DNA of 64,000 bases from Prinsepia uniflora (GCA_032719365.1 CM064864.1:6432183-6496182), one strand, 5' to 3'; shown: positions 1 to 11,410, numbered from the stretch's first letter. The notes: generated by a model not told the origin, from the sequence alone. Numbers and translations: made by a program.

Positions 1-254
1 GTCTTATAATTGTATTTGGTAAACTTATTGGTTTTTGTCCACTCACATCTTTTGGTTTTAATGCCCTTCAGGTTGATTACGGATGCGATTGCAGCAGAGA
101 CTGGGACATTGCACACCTCCTTCATCGATCCTTGCGCACTCTGGATGCCCCGTTGGGCAGTGGCTCTTGGTTATCCCTTGTCTGACACCTCTTGTTGGAC
201 GGGAGCAGGGCACATTCCACGGTAATCCCGGGGGGATTGGGATGGGTCTTGTCA
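1..254 (+). mobile_element. 3' end of a family B (LARD-type) LTR, cut by window start
   Basis: This stretch closely matches the last ~250 bases of the complete family B LTRs (12068-12320 and 28722-28972). It includes the CCACTCAC block, the pyrimidine-rich run ending CAG|G near position 72, the CTTGTCTGACA segment, and the terminal GGGATGGGTCTTGTCA. The LTR ends with CA at 254. No primer-binding site follows, so this is either a solo LTR or the 3' LTR of an element lying mostly outside the window. It appears to sit inside the older LTR end at 255-418. Confidence 0.85.
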
Positions 255-418
255 CTGTAGCAGAGACGAGACATCACACTCCTCCTTCTATGATCGTGGC
301 GTACTCTGGAAGCCCGGTGAAGACTAGAGACGAAAACTTCCCTAGTCTGACACTTCGTGTCAGACGGGATCAGGTGCGTCCCACGTTAATCCCGAGGGAT
401 TTGGGACGGGTCCTAACA
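255..418 (+). mobile_element. Diverged 3' end of a family C LTR
   Basis: The segment reads like the reverse complement of the start of the minus-strand family C LTR at 47552. Shared parts are the CTGTAGCAGAGAC opening, a GCGTACTCTGGAAGCCC segment, GTCTGACACTTCGTGTCAGACGGG (a stem-loop), and a terminal GGGACGGGTCCTAACA. It starts exactly where the family B LTR stops, which fits a B insertion into an older C LTR. The terminal CCTAACA instead of CCTGTCA suggests mutational decay. Confidence 0.7.
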
Positions 419-708
419 GGACATCTAAGGAGACTTAGAGGCAAGCTTGTTGGTCCTAGTACTGTCAAGTGAAGAATCCATCAATGGAGGCAGACCCGAA
501 GACGATGAAGATGAGATTATCGGTGGGTAACTATCGAATGGGTGGATTGGGACATCTTGGGTAACTTTAGCTTTGTTAACATAAATTTAATAAAATATAA
601 CAAATGTCTTCATTGTCCCTATACATTTTGTAATATTACAGACACATCAGTACTTTTAACGGCATTAGAAATAGAGACTGACGAATGGTGCAGTATCTTT
701 GACATTAC
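419..708. other. Unassigned unique sequence
   Basis: I see no gene or known repeat here. An acidic-looking stretch around 487-530, ending at a GGTGGGTAAC that could pass for a splice donor, hints at an exon remnant. No continuous frame links it to anything recognisable. Confidence 0.3.
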
Positions 709-896
709 TATTAGAATGCTGCTATTTGAACACACTAAATTGATCACATTTAGTGACCATGTTGATGTGACAATCAATGAATGGTGTTATTTTAATAAGT
801 TCAATTATTTTAGATTTATATTACATCATTCATTAATTGACACATCAACATAGTCACTAAATATGGTCAATTTAGTGTGTTCAAATAGCATTACTC
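709..896. repeat. Palindromic MITE-like foldback element
   Basis: Two long arms are inverted copies of each other. The left arm (about 721-800, starting GCTATTTGAACACACTAAAT) matches the reverse complement of the right arm (about 806-890, ending GTGTGTTCAAATAGC) at most positions through roughly 80 bases, with a very short loop. Short length, no coding capacity and near-complete self-complementarity are typical of MITEs. The exact termini and target duplication are unclear, because the left end carries a small insertion relative to the right end. Confidence 0.7.
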
Positions 897-1084
897 TTGC
901 TATTACTCCAAGTACAAACTGAGGTAAATTTATGTTCATGGTGTAGTTTGAAATTCAATTTTTTTGTTCTTAATACATTGGAGGTAATAAGCCAATTATT
1001 AACCATCGATAAACCTAGCGTTTAAATAATGAATACTTAAATTTATGTCGCTATATATATTGTTGCTCATGTTATTATTATTGC

Positions 1085-1312
1085 AGGATTTTTTGTTTTT
1101 TTGGTCGAATTTGTAGGATTTATGGTAATGAATATTTAGGTTGGAGCACTTTCCTTAGAGTTGGTTGGCCGAAGGCCGAAGATTTAGAGGAGGAAGATGC
1201 ATTATTTAGTGCTGTAATAAGTTCGTCATCTTTTTACATGCAAAAGGATGATTACATTGCATACCATTCCTACTATATATTGGTATTTTGGGAAAGTAGA
1301 TTTTCTCCGTAA
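1085..1312 (+). other. Exon-like open frame of unknown origin
   Basis: Downstream of a plausible acceptor (TTATTGCAG ending at 1086, or TTTGTAG ending at 1116), one frame stays open to a TAA at 1310-1312. Its encoded segment is well mixed in composition (for example GWSTFLRVGWPKAEDLEEED followed later by FYMQKDDYIAYH), unlike the translated AT-rich DNA around it. I do not recognise the family. It could be the last exon of a gene whose 5' part was destroyed or lies outside the window, or chance. Confidence 0.3.
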
Positions 1313-2252
1313 AACGTTCTCTTTAAATTAAACCAATCTTGATGCAAAAAAAAAAAAAATTAAACCAATCTTATTGACATATTTGATTAAGTAAACTTTA
1401 TAATAATTCTTATTACAATGTTATAATATAGTGAAATTTTTTTCCACATTCTAAATAATATATCTCAAGTTTATTGAATTATTTAATGTGTATAATGTAG
1501 TCTCCCTTTCGAATATTAATTTATAAAATGAATTTTAAAAAATTCGTTAGAATTTCAATTTTATATATTTTTTATATTTATTTATTATTATATTAAATAT
1601 ATCAATTTAATGTATTTAAATAATATTAACTTAAAATAAGGATTAAATCCGTAATTGTAGTATTGTAGTATCAAAATGAGATCTATATTATGTATAATTA
1701 ATAATTCCCATCAATATTGTAGCATCAAAATTTGTCCGAATTCAAGAAAGCGAAGCACGATCTTATCACGTGACATTGGGTGGCCCACAACGCACCTCAA
1801 CATCGAGTATTTGGTGTATCTGATTGTCTTCAAGCTTATCCAGTGACGTGTAAACTTATCTTTAAATGGGGTGGGCCCGTGGGATACTTGTCGACCTACT
1901 TGACCCATTCACCCTGCGTTTCTTCTATCTGGCTTTAGGCTTCCCAACATTTGGTTCGGCTCATAAGTTTGTTTTCACATTTCATTCTCTCAGTATAGTA
2001 GGACCTTCATAATTTAGGGCTCATTAAACAATATTTTGATTGATTCTGATTTGTAGATAGCATATTCAATTAATAACTTATTAAATTTATAAAATAATAT
2101 ATTATGAATAATTCAAAACTTCAATGTAATATATGAACTTACAATTTCTAATACATAATACATTATTATACTTTTATAATAAGACTCAATCCTATTTGTT
2201 TCTTCTTGAAATAATGTTACATTTGACTTTATCTCTAATTTTTCTTAACATA
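1313..2252. other. AT-rich intergenic DNA
   Basis: Low-complexity AT-rich sequence with no supported gene. A slightly more GC-rich patch at about 1740-1930 has no convincing frame. Confidence 0.5.
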
Positions 2253-2265
2253 GTAAGAGATTTTT

Positions 2266-3123
2266 GTATTTCGAATTGGGGAAAAAATTAGGGTGGCTAG
2301 AGTTTCAAAGGAGGTCGAAAGGAGAGCGAAAAAATCTAACAGTCGCCGCTCTTCTTCTCCTACAATAGAAAATTTCTGTCGAGCCCCAATCTCTAGTTTT
2401 GAGAGTCGGTGGTTATTTTCACCCCTTTGTGAGTGTTTTCTTGAACTTTTTTCTCAAATATGATGCTGAAATATCTCTTCTCTTTTAATTTTGTTTTTCC
2501 AGCTTTCTTTCCTTTTTGCCCAATTTTGAAATCTCAAGTTAACATCTTCTCATCCTCTCTTCTTCCTCATTCACAAACATGATGTCTCAACCTCCACCTC
2601 CTACTTCTCTATTTTTCTCATTCTCCCTCTGTGATGATGTTCTCCAATCTACATCAACGCCAACTCTTCTTTGTTGGTACTCAACCACCTTCCTTCACTC
2701 TTTAACTCAATGCGTGCTTTCTTCTTTGATTTGCGCAATTTGGTATTGGATGGTGTCTAAAGTGCAAGATGCACTATATGGTTGGATTATGGGAGCACAA
2801 TTTGCGCGGGTGGCTAGCTCACCTACATTTTCTATTTGGGTATCTAGTTTGTCTGGTTACAAGGTTCTCTACTAGGGTAATTGTGGTCTTGTTGATGTGA
2901 TGTTGATGGTGTGATTTGCTCAACTGCACTTTTACTTTAGGGTTTTTTGTTTTGTGTTATTCTGGGTATTTTGTATTTGGACATAAAATATGCCTTATTT
3001 TTCTTGTATTTTTATTTTAGGTCTTTGTACTTTACTTTCTTCTCTTGTAATATTTCTCATTTTTAATGAATGATATTACTTTTTCTTATCGGAATGAATG
3101 ATATTACTTTGATAAAAAAAAAG
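2266..3123 (+). mobile_element. Candidate non-LTR retroposon with A-tail and imperfect TSD
   Basis: The segment ends in GATAAAAAAAAA (3113-3123). It is flanked by near-identical 13-mers: GTAAGAGATTTTT at 2253-2265 and GTAAGAAATTTTT at 3124-3136. This is the layout left by LINE/SINE-type retroposition. Just before the tail, an AATGAATGATATTACTTT segment occurs twice about 30 bases apart. No reverse-transcriptase motif is visible, so it would be a 5'-truncated LINE, a retroposed transcript, or a chance arrangement in AT-rich DNA. Confidence 0.35.
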
Positions 3124-3533
3124 GTAAGAAATTTTTATGTGACTTTATTATACTGCAACAAAAAATTATTCAATATTATGAATTGCTTTGAAAACTTCTT
3201 TTCACAAAACGGGCTCATTATTAGAATTATCATATTCAACTTCATCATTGATCGGTTTTATTCATTAATATCTCAATAAATTAATAGAAAAGTTGCAGAG
3301 GTTTAATTGTTATTTAATTATTAGTTTTCATTTTAAATATTGGTTTTCTTTTAATTTATGAGTTGTCTTCCTATTTTTAAGAAAAGAAAATTAGAAACAA
3401 GATATAGTTAATTACTCAAAAATAAGTTTCCAAAAAAGAGAGTAAATTTGGATGGCTCCAAAGTAATTAAGCCATTTTAGCCGGTGGCTGAATTTAGCTT
3501 TAGCCATCACAACCTCAACCTAATGAGTCAATC

Positions 3534-3534
<1 letters not shown>

Positions 3535-3572
<38 letters not shown>
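3535..3572 (+). repeat. (TC)19 microsatellite upstream of the DRM1-like gene
   Basis: An uninterrupted TC run of 38 bases followed by more pyrimidine-rich sequence, about 0.3 kb before the start codon. Long CT/GA tracts are common in plant core promoters and 5' leaders, so it may contribute to the promoter. Confidence 0.9.
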
Positions 3573-3576
<4 letters not shown>

Positions 3577-3878
3577 TCTTTCTCCCTTGTTCTAAATTAT
3601 AAGAACCCCCCAACAGCTTCTGTTTACAGAAAGAAGCTTCTTTCAACATAAATTATTTTCACATCTTTTCTCTCTCTCGCTCTCATTTGCTTCGTTTTCC
3701 CAATCTCTTTGTAACAGTCGGTATAGCCTCGGTCACAAACCTATAACTATACATCTATTATATATAACTTCCATTGTTAACCACCAACGCCAGCCACCTT
3801 CTGCGCGCGGTTGTTACAGAGAGACGAATTATATATAGAAAAAGAAAAAAAAATAAAAAATAAAAAAGTAAAGTCGTC

Positions 3879-5206
3879 ATGAGTTTTCTTCACAAGCTTT
3901 GGGATGAAACAGTAGCCGGACCGGCGCCGGAATCCGGCCTCGGCAAGCTCCGTAAGTACAACTCCTTGTCTGTTCAGACTTCGCCGCCGATGGTCTCCGA
4001 AGAAGTGCCCGTCACTCGGAGCATTACAATTCTAAGGACTAACTCCGCCTGCCTCGGAAACCTTTCACCTGTTTCGGGCTCTCCCTCGGACTCTCCAACC
4101 ACGCCGGGTACTCCGAAGACCCCCGTCACACGTTAGTTTTTATTTCTTGTCTCATATTATGATATTATATTGTTGGACTGTAAATGAAAATCATAAATAA
4201 ATTAATTATTTTTCAATTTACACAAAATTAAAGGAATTTAAAAGAAAAAGTATTGGATCATGCAAATCGATTTTAATTAAGTCTTGTTTCATTTTCCTTT
4301 TGTAATTAAGCAGTGTTTTTTTTAGGTGCTATATGCATAGCTAGTGTTACTTTTTGGTTTTTACGGAAGAATTTTGATGTATATATGTGATTTCACTTTT
4401 TCCATAATTTCTATTTTATTTTTTTTGGAATACAATGATTTTTATTTTTATTTTAGAACACAATAAGTAATTTATACTCATTTTCGTTGGTGTTTTTGGT
4501 TTAATTACATGTAGCGGGGGGAACAGCAAGTGCAAGGAATTTCAAGAAATTAACTCGGAGGAAATCATCCACTGATGCTGTGCAACACGCCGAACCTCGA
4601 AATCCGACTGGTTATGATTGGTTGTTTACTGTTTAATTAGTGTGTTTAGAATCATACATATGCGTATGTCATGTCCTTTGCTTCACTTCCTTCTAGCTAG
4701 GAAGCAAAACAAAGGAATTTTTCTTACTTTTCAACTACTTCCACTCTTTGAAAACTCCGCTGTAATATTTGATGGACTACATAAAACTTCGAAACTTTAT
4801 AGATCTATCTTACGTACATTTTGTTTAGTTTCATATAAATACTATCTATATTGAATGCTTAATTGAGAAGTTTTGTATACTAGTAATTGTGTAGGGTCTA
4901 GTCACTAATCAAGTCTCTCACTAATCTTTTTTTTTTTTTTGATCAGATGTCTCTCACTAATCTTAGGAAAGGAAATTGTTACCCATATATTCAAGTATGA
5001 TTTAGGGTTTATAAGTTTATTTGACGTACGTAGATGTTATATTGTTAGGCCATCGATATCTGTTATCTTCATTAAGGATAATGATATAATATAGTTTTTT
5101 CTTAATTAGAGATTGTTGCGTACGTTAACCTTCCTTGTTGATTTTCAGCTAATTATGTGGTATTGTTTTGTGTTGCAGGATGGTAATTACTGCTTTGGAT
5201 CGCTGA
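3879..5206 (+). CDS. Dormancy/auxin-associated (DRM1/ARP-like) protein, 3 exons
   Basis: Encodes a small, probably disordered protein of the plant dormancy-associated/auxin-repressed family. These genes are markers of growth arrest and hormone or sugar status; their biochemical role is unknown. My exon model is 3879-4131, 4515-4620 and 5179-5206, all with GT-AG introns, giving 128 residues. Exon 1 starts MSFLHKLWDETVAGPAPESG followed by GLGKLRKY, the family's N-terminal signature. It continues with a Ser/Thr/Pro-rich stretch (SPSDSPTTPGTPKTP). Exon 2 carries the basic LTRRKSSTDA and EPRNPTGYD. The split Trp codon joins exon 3 to give YDWMVITALDR-stop, matching the usual C-terminus. Codon phases agree at both junctions. 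The ATG is the first in the transcript-like region after the TC tract and TATA-like stretches. It belongs to the RSITILRTNS-containing subgroup rather than canonical ARP1. No neighbouring gene is closely linked. Confidence 0.9.
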
Positions 5207-5568
5207 GAGAGGAAGTGATGAAGTGATGAAGAGAACGAAGATTTTTCCAAAGAAAAATGATAGGGAGATCAATTTATAAATCATATTATAAGTCACATGT
5301 TTAATACAAGTAGACGCTACTTGTATTAGAAATGTGGTCTCTAATGTGATTTTTATATATGGTTTCTTTAGCATATATATTACCGTTTTTCTTGACAGAC
5401 GACTCAGACAGTAACTATTGTACGTAGAGAGTGGGAACTTGATGCATATAATGTACGTAAAGAGATGTAATTAAAGTGATGAACAGTACATACAATAATA
5501 AGGTGGTTCATTGAAATGAGGAACAGCTTCAGCAGATCAACGTACGATATATGAATCGAGCGACCAAT

Positions 5569-5668
5569 GCTCCTACCAACCTAGCTTGGAGATTGGTTTA
5601 TGCAGAAACTAAACTAGGGCTCCTACCAACCTAGCTTGGGGATTGTTTTATGCAGGAACTAAATTAGG
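5569..5668. repeat. 50-bp tandem duplication
   Basis: Two adjacent 50-bp units, both beginning GCTCCTACCAACCTAGCTTGG, at 5569-5618 and 5619-5668, with a few differences. Function unknown. Confidence 0.85.
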
Positions 5669-7055
5669 GTTCGTCATTTTTCCTTTGTCATGTCTCCAAG
5701 TGATGCTGATCTTCAAGGTTTCTCTTGTATTTATTTGGGGTAGTCATTGTACTATATATAATGTATTTGTGTGGCAAAAAATCTTCCTCTTAAATGAACC
5801 TAACTAGCTCTTACATATGATTAAATCGTAAGTAGTTAATGAAAAAGAATTAATTAAATGGTAACTTCTAATGGATATTTGTATAGAACCCTAGCTAGCT
5901 CTTACAAACGCCATAAAATTGATGAATCAATCTTGTATTGGATTGATACTTGATAGATACATTCAATATGAAGCGTGCTAATATTTGAAATTTTCCGGTC
6001 CTTGACCTCTTATATATAAAACTAGTGTAACATGCAAAACCCCCGCCCTTTAAATCTTTTCAGCCCTGTACTGCTGCCCTCCATTGCGGAACAATTAGTA
6101 CGATTCTAGAGCTTTTTATTTATATTTTGTCAAACCTTAATATAAATTCTACTCATATTTAAGAAATTTAACTTATACAAAATGTCCAAAGAAACTACCA
6201 CTAAGTCACTTAACACAAAATTTAAATATTGTCCTTAAATGATAATCACTTATGATTTTATCAACTTTTATAGAGTTTTTGTTGATTTCTAATTCTATGT
6301 GTATTCAATTTAGAGTTTTTAAGAGTTTATATAACTCCCTAGGTATTCAATTCAGATTTTTTAAAATTTTCAAAAACGTTATGAAAGTTGAAAAATATTC
6401 AATTCAGATTTTTCAAGAGTCACTACAAGTTGATCGAGTGATATTCAAAACTAGATTGACATTTATTAAATCAATTAAATTGTCAACTTTTGTAGATTTA
6501 GATATGTAAAATATACATACCAATGCCATTTCACTTTCTTACCTCTACCCCCAAATACTTTCATGGACATTTTTCATGTGATTTTTTTTTCATGGGGACA
6601 TTTCTATCTTGTTCGTTGAACTGGTCATTCCATTTGAGCCTTTTTTCTCATGATGAGAACAATTTCTAGGGTGTTTGTTTTCATAATTAGGGTTTCAACT
6701 AATTAGAATATCCTTCGTACGTGGAATAATTGTTTTTCTACTTCAAAACCATAATCACATGTGGGAAAAAATCCAAACTGTAACACCCTAATCACAAGTT
6801 GGAAAAAAAAATTGGGTGAGATTGATCAATATGGATTTGTGAACCAAATTTTATTATCTTCATGATCGATTTAGAATGATCAATTCAATTAGTGTGTATA
6901 TATATAATATCTTTTGAATAAATTGGATTTATTAACTGTATAAGAAATTGTTAGTGACCTATTATTATATAGGCATCAAAGGAATCTTGTGGTGTTCAAT
7001 TATTAGACCTTATTGTTGTGTGTATTTTTGTTTTCATCTTGTAAAAAGAATTTCT

Positions 7056-7059
<4 letters not shown>

Positions 7060-7086
<27 letters not shown>
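7060..7086. repeat. (AT)n microsatellite
   Basis: A pure run of alternating A and T of about 26 bases. Confidence 0.9.
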
Positions 7087-7090
<4 letters not shown>

Positions 7091-7367
7091 CTATTGTTTT
7101 CATATATACTATTATTTCTTTATCATGTGAAATATTTATCTCATATAGTTCTAGTTAGAATCTAATCATCAATTATTATCAATTGCCTATAGAACCGGTT
7201 ACTTTTATGATGATGTCAAATTAGCATACATTACAATGATGGCTAGTCTCTCGTTAATTGTTAGGGTTTTTAGTGTTAATAATTTTTTTCCTCGGTTTGA
7301 TTTTTTTTATAAAACTATTACTTGCTTATATTTTTTTTTTTTCAGATTGATTTGTTAGCCTTTCATT

Positions 7368-7372
7368 GGTTT
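7368..7372. repeat. Target site duplication GGTTT (left) of solo LTR E1
   Basis: GGTTT directly precedes the LTR's TGTGACG start and recurs directly after its terminal TCCTGTCA at 29487-29491. The match across 22 kb shows that the outer LTR is a single insertion later split by nested elements. Confidence 0.85.
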
Positions 7373-9009
7373 TGTGACGACCCGGAAATTCGAAAAAGGA
7401 AAAATTGGAAAGAAATGACTATTTTGCCCTTGGTAATGGTGGGGGCAAAAGTTGACTTTTTGATCGGGACCTTATTTGGACTTTCCGGGAGGACCGTTGG
7501 ATAAGTCTCGGGACGCTGAATCCATAAACAGGCGGCATGCGTCAATCGGAGGTCGGATGTGAAAGTTATGGGTCTATAATTGTAAGGGGTATTTTGGTAA
7601 TTAGCCAAGGAAGGGCAAAATGGTAATTTAGGGCAGCAGGGTAAATTGAGCGGTTAAATGGGCTGATTCAACTTATGGGTGAGTCACTTATGTGATCAAG
7701 TGACACATGTCACTGTGCAAACAACAATTAGTGGCAAATTGTTGTTTGAATATTCAAAAACGATAACAACAAAATCGTTTTGCTGTTTGAGGGACAATCA
7801 TCATATATAACCGGATTTAATTAACACCAGAGACAGAGAGATTGAGTGGGATATCAAGAGAGGAAAAGAAAGAGAATTAAATGATGAATTCTGAACTTTG
7901 AACCCAGCTGAACCTAAACTTAAAAACCTGAAAACCTTTGATGAACCTTAGGGTCGAAATTGAAATTGTGGACATCCATGAGTGAAATTGACCTTGGATT
8001 AAGGTTATTGAGCTCAAACCGAGTCAAACCTAATTAAACTTGAAGGAAATTGGAGTCGTTTTGGGCTAGAACAGAGAGGATGAAGACTTTGGATTTTTGA
8101 GCTTGAGTCGAGGAATTGGAGACATGGAACGATGTAATTGATGTTGGAAATATGGTTAATAGAATCCCACGAAGCTTCCTGATGCATCAATTGAAAGAAA
8201 ACAATGAGAATTTATGGAGATTAAGGGATGAATAGTATTCGGTGTTCTTCGAAACACGAGTTCGAATTAAAGGATTAAGGTAAGTTTGATACAAATTGAG
8301 TTTACAGATCTCTAATTCATATGTAAATGATGCTAATGGACGGTTTAATTGTAGAAATCAAGCAAAAATTGAAGGAGATTCAACTGGGTCGTCTCGCGGG
8401 TTGTAGGATTCGTTTATCAGTTAAACGGATGAAGGAGACGACTGTGCAGGGTCCTGTAGCTGGCGCGTGAGTTTCACGCGCAACCACTCATGGCGGCGCG
8501 TGAGGGCGCGTGGGCACGATTCCCGAGCTGAGGTCAACATGACTTTTGTTCCGTTTAATGTAACGAACATTTTAGCGTTGGTTTCGAGTCAATCGGACAC
8601 CATTTCGATATTGTTTCGAGGATCCGAAGGTTTATGTTACGTTTTTAATTCGTAAATAATTCCTGAAAAATTATGGGAAATTAATATGATTTTAATTAAG
8701 TCATTAGTGACCCTGAATAATAATTTTGGATAGGATTCGAGATTCCTGGAAAGTACCGGAAATTACGGAAACGCGTGCAGCTCAGAAAGCGAGCGGTTTG
8801 GACGGTGTGTGAGTGTGAGTTAAAGATGATTTTATGGAATTGAATGGTTTTCGGATATGATTTAACGGATTTACATGCATTGAATTATTTAATAAATTTA
8901 CGGATTTACGAGAAATGAGATTTGAGTTTGAGACCCCGTGATAAATGGTTTTGACATGGTTTTAATGATGGTTTTGAAATAAAGATTTTGAAATTGTATT
9001 TATGTTTAG
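7373..9009 (+). mobile_element. Solo LTR, family E, 5' portion
   Basis: Starts TGTGACGACCCGG and carries the features of related LTRs here: GTTGACTTTTTGATCGGG blocks, a CGCG-box cluster at about 8462-8515 (GGCGCGTGAGTTTCACGCGC), and a GTGTGTGAGTG block at 8803-8817. It stops at 9009, where the family B element inserted, and resumes at 28978. Reassembled length is about 2.15 kb. With matching GGTTT duplications and no internal region, it is a solo LTR left by LTR-LTR recombination. Confidence 0.85.
9005..9009. repeat. Target site duplication TTTAG (left) of element B1
   Basis: TTTAG precedes the TGTAACGACCC start of B1 and recurs at 28973-28977 right after its terminal TCCTGTCA. Confidence 0.9.
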
Positions 9010-10461
9010 TGTAACGACCCGTCCCGAATTTCGGGATTAGATTAGTCACTAATCTTGATTAGTGAGGTTGAACGGTGGTTAGTAGGGCGGAATCGGACAA
9101 ATTGTGCAAAATGACCGTTTTACCCCTGGTCGTGGGCAAAATGTTGACTTTTTGATCGGGCGGTCAAACGGACTTTGACCGATGACCGTGACGTAGTTCG
9201 GGACGTCACGAGTTCATAGACAGGTGGCACGTTCGATTCCGATATTCGTAGAGAAAGTTATGGTGTTCGGAAGTTGAGGGGCATTTTGGTAATTTGGCTT
9301 ATTAGGGGCCAAATGTTGACTTTTTGATCGGGAGGTCCGATGGACGAGGGCCAAGGACCGTTACGTAGGTATCGTCGATACGAATCCAACGACAGGCGGC
9401 ATGCCGAAATCGGAGATCCGACTACGACGTTATGGTCAAGGAAACGAACTAACGAACCGAGACCGGGATTAAAATAATAATATAATAGTGAATAGTGACC
9501 GTTGACTATGCACATCCGGATGAGTGACAAGTGTCACCCATCCCCTGAATTCTGATCCTTGTTTCCCTCCAAACACAATCATTCCTACACCATCATTCCT
9601 TCTCCATCTTTTTTCCCCATTTCCTTATTCTTTGTTTTTCTTACCCGTGGACGATTTCAAAACAGAGAGTGTGAGGGCTGGAGGATTTGGCTGCCTTCTC
9701 ACGGCAGAATTGAGGGAATTGAGAGGCTAGGGAGACTGGATTCATTTCGGGAAACACTGGGACTGAGTGTGGGTGGTGAGACAGAAAATTCGAAAATTAG
9801 ATTATGGGAGGGAAAATTCGAAATCAAATCCTAAGGCCGTGAGGATCGAATTGGAGGTTACATTCAGCCTTCTGGGAATGCCACGATCAGAAACGTCGAA
9901 AGAACGAAGGGAATTGGTGCCGTTTTGACTCTGAACGAGCTTGGTGACAGAGGAGGAATTTCGAAGCTGAGTCGTGAAATTGGAGGCTTCGTTGGATGAA
10001 ATTGAGGTGGGGAAACTGCCTATCATGATCCCACGATGCTTCTGGGTTCGTCAATTGAAAGGAAACGGTCGTGGTTGACGAAACTCCATGCTTGAACAGT
10101 GACTGTGTTCGAGCTTGAGTTCATTGGGTTAGAGGTGAGATTGTACGAAATTAATCTTGTAGAAATGATCCTTACACTCTCACGATACTCACTGTGTTAA
10201 TTAATTTGAAAAACAGGGTCGAAATCTATGAACCCGAATCGGAGACCCGTCGAGGATCGATCGAGTGTCGTGAGGATTTAGACCACGATTCGAGAAATTG
10301 AACTTGCAGAACTTAATTAAAGTTGGATTGGAAGGAATCAGTTGAAAGAACGGATCGAATTGAGGTTAAATTGAATGAGATTGAATCGGGTCTGTTCGCG
10401 GGTTTTTCAACCCGTTTACCAGACAAACGGGCGAAGGGGATGACTGTGCTGGTACTGTAGC

Positions 10462-10512
10462 TGGCGCGTGGCTTCCACGCGCAGCCGCTTGCGGCGGCGC
10501 GTGGGGGCGCGT
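10462..10512 (+). promoter_or_regulatory. CGCG-box cluster in U3 of family B LTR
   Basis: GGCGCGTGGCTTCCACGCGC followed by GCGGCGGCGCGTGGGGGCGCG gives four ACGCG/CGCGT cores within 50 bases, two forming an inverted repeat. CGCG boxes are known targets of CAMTA-type calcium/calmodulin-responsive factors. Equivalent clusters lie at the same relative place in families A, C, D and E. A promoter role is inferred. Confidence 0.45.
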
Positions 10513-11044
10513 GATTGGGAATCTTGAGGTGAGGTCAACATGACTTCTGTCCTATTTAATGTAACGGACATTTTGGAATTGGTTTCGTGTCGATCGGACA
10601 CCGTCTCGATATTGTTCGGGATGTCCGAAGGTTTTAAAATAAGTTTAAAAATAAGTAAAAATTCGGGAAAATTACGGGACTTTGATAGGATGTTAATGAT
10701 GAGGTTAGTGACCCTCTAATGTGATTTGGACAGGATTGGGAGTCCCGGTGATAGTGGTGTGGCCCGGGAGGGCCGGTGGCACGCGTATCGAGGCACACGG
10801 TTAAAACGGTCTGTGAGTGGACTTTGGTTTTATAAATTCTATGCATGCTTAAATGTTTTATATGGATTATGGTTGTGATTGTGTGATGTTGATTTGGTTG
10901 TTGGTAAATTGTACGGTTTCACGTATTTCGAGGCGATTTACGTACTTGCACGTAAATCGAGGTTTTCCGGTTTTACATGGATTTTCCATATTTATGACTT
11001 GGATATAATGTGATGAAATGGTTTTGAAATTGGAAATATGAACT

Positions 11045-11410
11045 CGGGCTTGAGGCCCACTTGTTTTGGAAATTTCGGACTTGGAGTCCATTTGAGAATC
11101 GGGCCGGGGGCCCAGTTGGTATGAAATCGGGCTGAGACTCATTTGAGTTATGTTATCGGGCCAGGGGCCCAGTTGATTTACGAATTTGGGCCGTGGGCCC
11201 AGTGGGTTTATAAGTCGGGCTGCGGGCCCAGTTGGTTTATAAATCGGGTCGTGGGCCCAGTGGTTCATAAAATCGGGCATGAGGCCCAATTGGATTATAA
11301 TGGTGATTTCGGGTCAGGGACCCTATATTTAATAATTGTGATTTTGGGTCAAGGACCCTAAATGGAATTATGTGGTTTTATGGAAATTTCGGGCAGGGCC
11401 CAATGGTAAT
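11045..11410 (+). repeat. GGGCCCAGTTGG minisatellite in the family B LTR
   Basis: About ten degenerate units of ~31 bases built on TCGGGC...GGGCCCAGTTGGTTTAT. Unit number varies between copies: the 3' LTR (27663-28060) has one extra unit, and the reverse-strand copy B2 carries its own version at about 53905-54290. Reading frames here give proline-rich repetitive peptides that are artefacts of the repeat. Confidence 0.85.

Larger units (their letters stand above)
5207..7367. other. AT-rich 3' flank and intergenic DNA
   Basis: This holds the presumed 3' UTR of the DRM1-like gene followed by AT-rich DNA without a supported gene. It contains the short tandem duplication at 5569-5668, repeated ATTCAATTCAGATTTTT words near 6340-6415, and an AT microsatellite. 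Confidence 0.6.

Noticed and set aside
2579..2875. 98-codon frame starting MMSQPPPPTSLFF
   Set aside because: Translated pyrimidine-rich DNA inside the retroposon candidate; no domain and no supporting splice or promoter context.
10867..11289. A 140-codon frame on - with repeated LGP/NxLGPxP motifs
   Set aside because: It is the translation of the GGGCCCA minisatellite in the family B LTR; the same frame is broken in the sister LTR by the extra unit.
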